8,496 nucleotides of DNA, from the NCBI GenBank assembly GCA_023145395.1, contig JAGLDW010001288.1, positions 1-8,496 of the forward strand, in the 5' to 3' direction. Below, piece by piece: positions 7,343 through 8,496 of this stretch. How positions within the stretch are numbered: the first letter of the stretch is position 1; every line of letters begins with the position of its first letter. The notes below the pieces were generated by a model. That model saw nothing but the letters and a program-made list of their open reading frames with translations. It was not told the DNA's origin and ran no database searches. Source of the DNA: Lentisphaeria bacterium. Its GTDB lineage: Bacteria > Verrucomicrobiota > Lentisphaeria > Oligosphaerales > Lenti-02. A program made the translations under genes and the position numbers.

Positions 7343-7348
7343 TATAGT
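7321..7348 (+). promoter_or_regulatory. Possible transposase promoter inside the left end
   Basis: TATAGT (7343-7348) matches the -10 consensus at five of six positions. TTGTTT (7321-7326), 16 bases upstream, is a weak -35 box matching mainly at TTG. A transcript would start near 7355, ahead of the AGGAGT at 7395-7400. The -10 is part of the palindrome AACTATAGTT, so the same box can be read towards ZIP as well, but no good -35 is visible in that direction. Confidence 0.35.
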
Positions 7349-7406
7349 TCCGCATCCAGCATGGAACGGCAGATGGTCTGCCTCCAGCAAGAACAGGAGT
7401 GGCACT

Positions 7407-7934
7407 ATGGGCAGGAAAGTCGTTTTTTCCAAAGTCGAGATAGCGGAAGCGCAGCACATGGTCGGTGGCGCGACCGATGTCCGCCAGCTCAGAGACGGCC
7501 TGGCGGTGGTTCTCTCGGTCGACCTGAAACTGACCAATCGGCAGGTTGCCGATGTGTTGCACGCCAGTCCGGCAACGGTTGTCCGGATGCATGGCCGGGT
7601 TCGCGAACAGGCGAAAGGAGGCGTAGCGGAAACCGGGAAAAAGTCCACATGGGGCGGTCGGAGACGAGCCTACATGACTCCGGAAGAGGAAAGCGACTTT
7701 CTCCGCCCCTGGGAGGAGCAGGCGGCTAGCGGCGGCATACTTGTCGTGCCACCGATTCACGTGGCCTTCGAGCGCCGCGTCGGCCGACGCGTTCAGCCGG
7801 CGACGGTCTATCGCCTGCTCGCCCGGCATGGGTGGCGAAAGGTCGCGCCCGACAACATTCATCCGAAGGGAAATCCGGAAGTCCAGGAAGAGTTCAAAAA
7901 AGGGGGCTCTCCGACGCGCTGGGTGAAGCGATGA
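7407..7934 (+). CDS. IS630-family transposase, orfA (DNA-binding part)
   Basis: The product has 175 residues from ATG 7407, chosen because AGGAGT (7395-7400) lies six bases upstream; the frame stays open back to ATG 7332 within the left repeat. It holds the N-terminal helix-turn-helix region (LTNRQVADVLHASPATVVR), a second winged-helix-like part (RVGRRVQPATVYRLLARHGWRK) and the family's HPKGNPEVQEEFKK linker. It then runs on for 13 residues unlike the family and stops at 7932-7934. Alone it lacks all catalytic acids. The probable full product continues in the -1 frame through the A6G5 run at 7896-7906. A simple inactivating indel is the alternative explanation for the split. Confidence 0.85.
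   Translation: MGRKVVFSKVEIAEAQHMVGGATDVRQLRDGLAVVLSVDLKLTNRQVADVLHASPATVVRMHGRVREQAKGGVAETGKKSTWGGRRRAYMTPEEESDFLRPWEEQAASGGILVVPPIHVAFERRVGRRVQPATVYRLLARHGWRKVAPDNIHPKGNPEVQEEFKKGGSPTRWVKR
7896..7906 (+). other. A6G5 run: probable -1 frameshift site
   Basis: The run AAAAAAGGGGG lies exactly where the family resemblance passes from one frame to the other. Zero-frame codons read TTC AAA AAA GGG GGC. A one-base backward slip after the second AAA gives AGG GGG CTC and continues as RGLSDALGEAMKK into the catalytic half. It is not a textbook X-XXY-YYZ tandem-slip heptamer in this phase; a single-tRNA slip or polymerase slippage on the A run would work. I see no clear stimulatory hairpin just downstream. 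Confidence 0.6.
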
Positions 7935-8482
7935 AGAAGAACCACACGAACCTGCCGACACTCGTGATGTTCCAGGACGAAGCCCGCTTTGGTCGGCTGA
8001 GTCTTCCACAGAGATGCTGGGCGCCATCTCCAATCCGCCCGCTCGTCGTACAGGGCGTCGTGCGCGAGTACACCTATGCGTATGCGGCGTTGGCACCGAT
8101 GAGTGGCGATCTGGACTGGATGATCGCGTCCAGCATGAACACAACTGAAATGGGAGCTTTCCTTCGTCACGTGGGAGAACGCCACAGTGACAAGTTCGTG
8201 GTGATGGTTCTGGACGGGGCTCCATCCCACCGGGCGGCGCGGCTACCCGTGCCGGCGAACATGGCCTTGATTCGCCTTCCCCCGTACTCCCCGGAGTTGA
8301 ATCCGGTCGAACACCTCTGGGACGAGATGCGCGAGAAGCACTTCGCCAACCGAGTGTTCGACTCGATGGGGGCCGTGATCGCCCAAGCACTGGGTGCCCT
8401 CGACGACTGGGAATCGTCGCCCGAGGCGGTTCGCTCGTTGGCGGGATGGCCTTGGATTGTTCAGGCGTTGCAATCATCTTGA
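7931..8482 (+). CDS. IS630-family transposase, orfB (DDE catalytic part)
   Basis: This frame carries the catalytic domain. Acidic residues are D in FQDEARFG (codon 7976-7978), D in VMVLDGAPSH (8213-8215) and E in LNPVEHLWDE (8309-8311), with 31 residues between the second and third, slightly fewer than the usual 34. CWAPSPIRP, REYTYAYAA, LPPYSPELNP and FANRVFDS are typical IS630 blocks. The coordinates given start at ATG 7931, which overlaps the orfA stop as ATGA and could serve as a coupled restart yielding 183 residues. More probably translation enters this frame by a -1 shift near 7901, giving a 358-residue fusion with D191, D270 and E302. The frame is open back to 7832, but that part overlaps orfA and does not look like transposase. 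The stop lies within the right inverted repeat. Confidence 0.85.
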   Translation: MKKNHTNLPTLVMFQDEARFGRLSLPQRCWAPSPIRPLVVQGVVREYTYAYAALAPMSGDLDWMIASSMNTTEMGAFLRHVGERHSDKFVVMVLDGAPSHRAARLPVPANMALIRLPPYSPELNPVEHLWDEMREKHFANRVFDSMGAVIAQALGALDDWESSPEAVRSLAGWPWIVQALQSS

Positions 8483-8495
8483 AAACAAAATGGAA
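8467..8495 (-). repeat. Right terminal inverted repeat of the IS630 element
   Basis: This is the inverted partner of 7314-7342 with 28 of 29 positions matching. It contains the transposase stop codon (8480-8482). The following T at 8496 is the first base of the expected TA target duplication. Confidence 0.93.
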
Positions 8496-8496
8496 T

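Larger units (their letters stand above)
7314..8495 (+). mobile_element. IS630-family insertion sequence, complete, 1182 bp
   Basis: The ends are inverted repeats differing at one position, and the element carries an IS630-type DDE transposase. It is preceded by TA at 7312-7313, and the window's last base (8496) is the T of a second TA. This agrees with the TA target duplication of the family, though the final A lies outside the window. The transposase is read in two frames, 7407-7934 and the -1 frame ending at 8482; joined, they give 358 residues. The element stands head-to-head with the ZIP gene and sits directly in front of it. Intact ends, catalytic residues and close repeat similarity suggest recent, possibly still active, insertion. 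Confidence 0.92.

Noticed and set aside
6905..7729. 274-residue + strand open frame crossing from ZIP into the IS630 element
   Set aside because: It is antisense to the ZIP gene, out of frame with the transposase and joins two unrelated units; no recognisable domain.
7311..8477. 388-residue open frame on the - strand across the IS630 element
   Set aside because: It lies antisense to a clearly recognisable transposase, is rich in Pro/Arg/Ser as antisense frames of GC-rich genes are, and shows no family motif.
1..8496. CRISPR array, tRNA or rRNA gene
   Set aside because: No regularly spaced direct repeats and no tRNA or rRNA-like stretches were seen on reading either strand.

Overview
The window reads as part of a chromosome of a GC-rich bacterium. 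The best guess is a member of the Planctomycetes-Verrucomicrobia-Lentisphaerae group. That guess rests only on the gene set: a DUF4159 / DUF58 / BatA-like / VWA-GATase-like cluster, and a REP-associated tyrosine transposase of a kind I associate with those genomes. It is an inference, not a placement.

Region 1 (about 1-5166, + strand) is a tightly packed operon that enters from the left. It holds the tail of a probable DUF4159 protein, a DUF58 protein (187-1116), a membrane-anchored BatA-like protein (1113-3083) and a second membrane-anchored VWA protein with a glutamine-amidotransferase-like region (3085-5166). Junctions are TGATG, ATGA and a one-base gap, so translation is probably coupled. 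Such clusters, usually with a MoxR AAA+ ATPase, are thought to form an envelope-associated chaperone or metal-insertion system related to the Bat proteins. No MoxR gene is visible here; if present it lies further left.

Region 2 (about 5167-6489) is a less GC-rich module with a RAYT / Y1-type HUH transposase (5338-6240). It has its own sigma70-like promoter (5251-5279). Two bases after its stop codon lies a 72-bp nearly perfect palindrome (6243-6314), the most striking unexplained structure in the window. A convergent 3' intergenic region with small hairpins follows.

Region 3 (6490-7305, - strand) is a complete ZIP-family metal transporter gene of the GufA type.

Region 4 (7314-8495) is a complete IS630-family insertion sequence with 29-bp inverted ends. 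It lies in a TA dinucleotide only a few bases upstream of the ZIP start codon. Its transposase is split into two overlapping frames joined by a -1 shift at an A6G5 run, and the DDE residues are intact after the shift. The window ends on the T of the expected right-hand TA.
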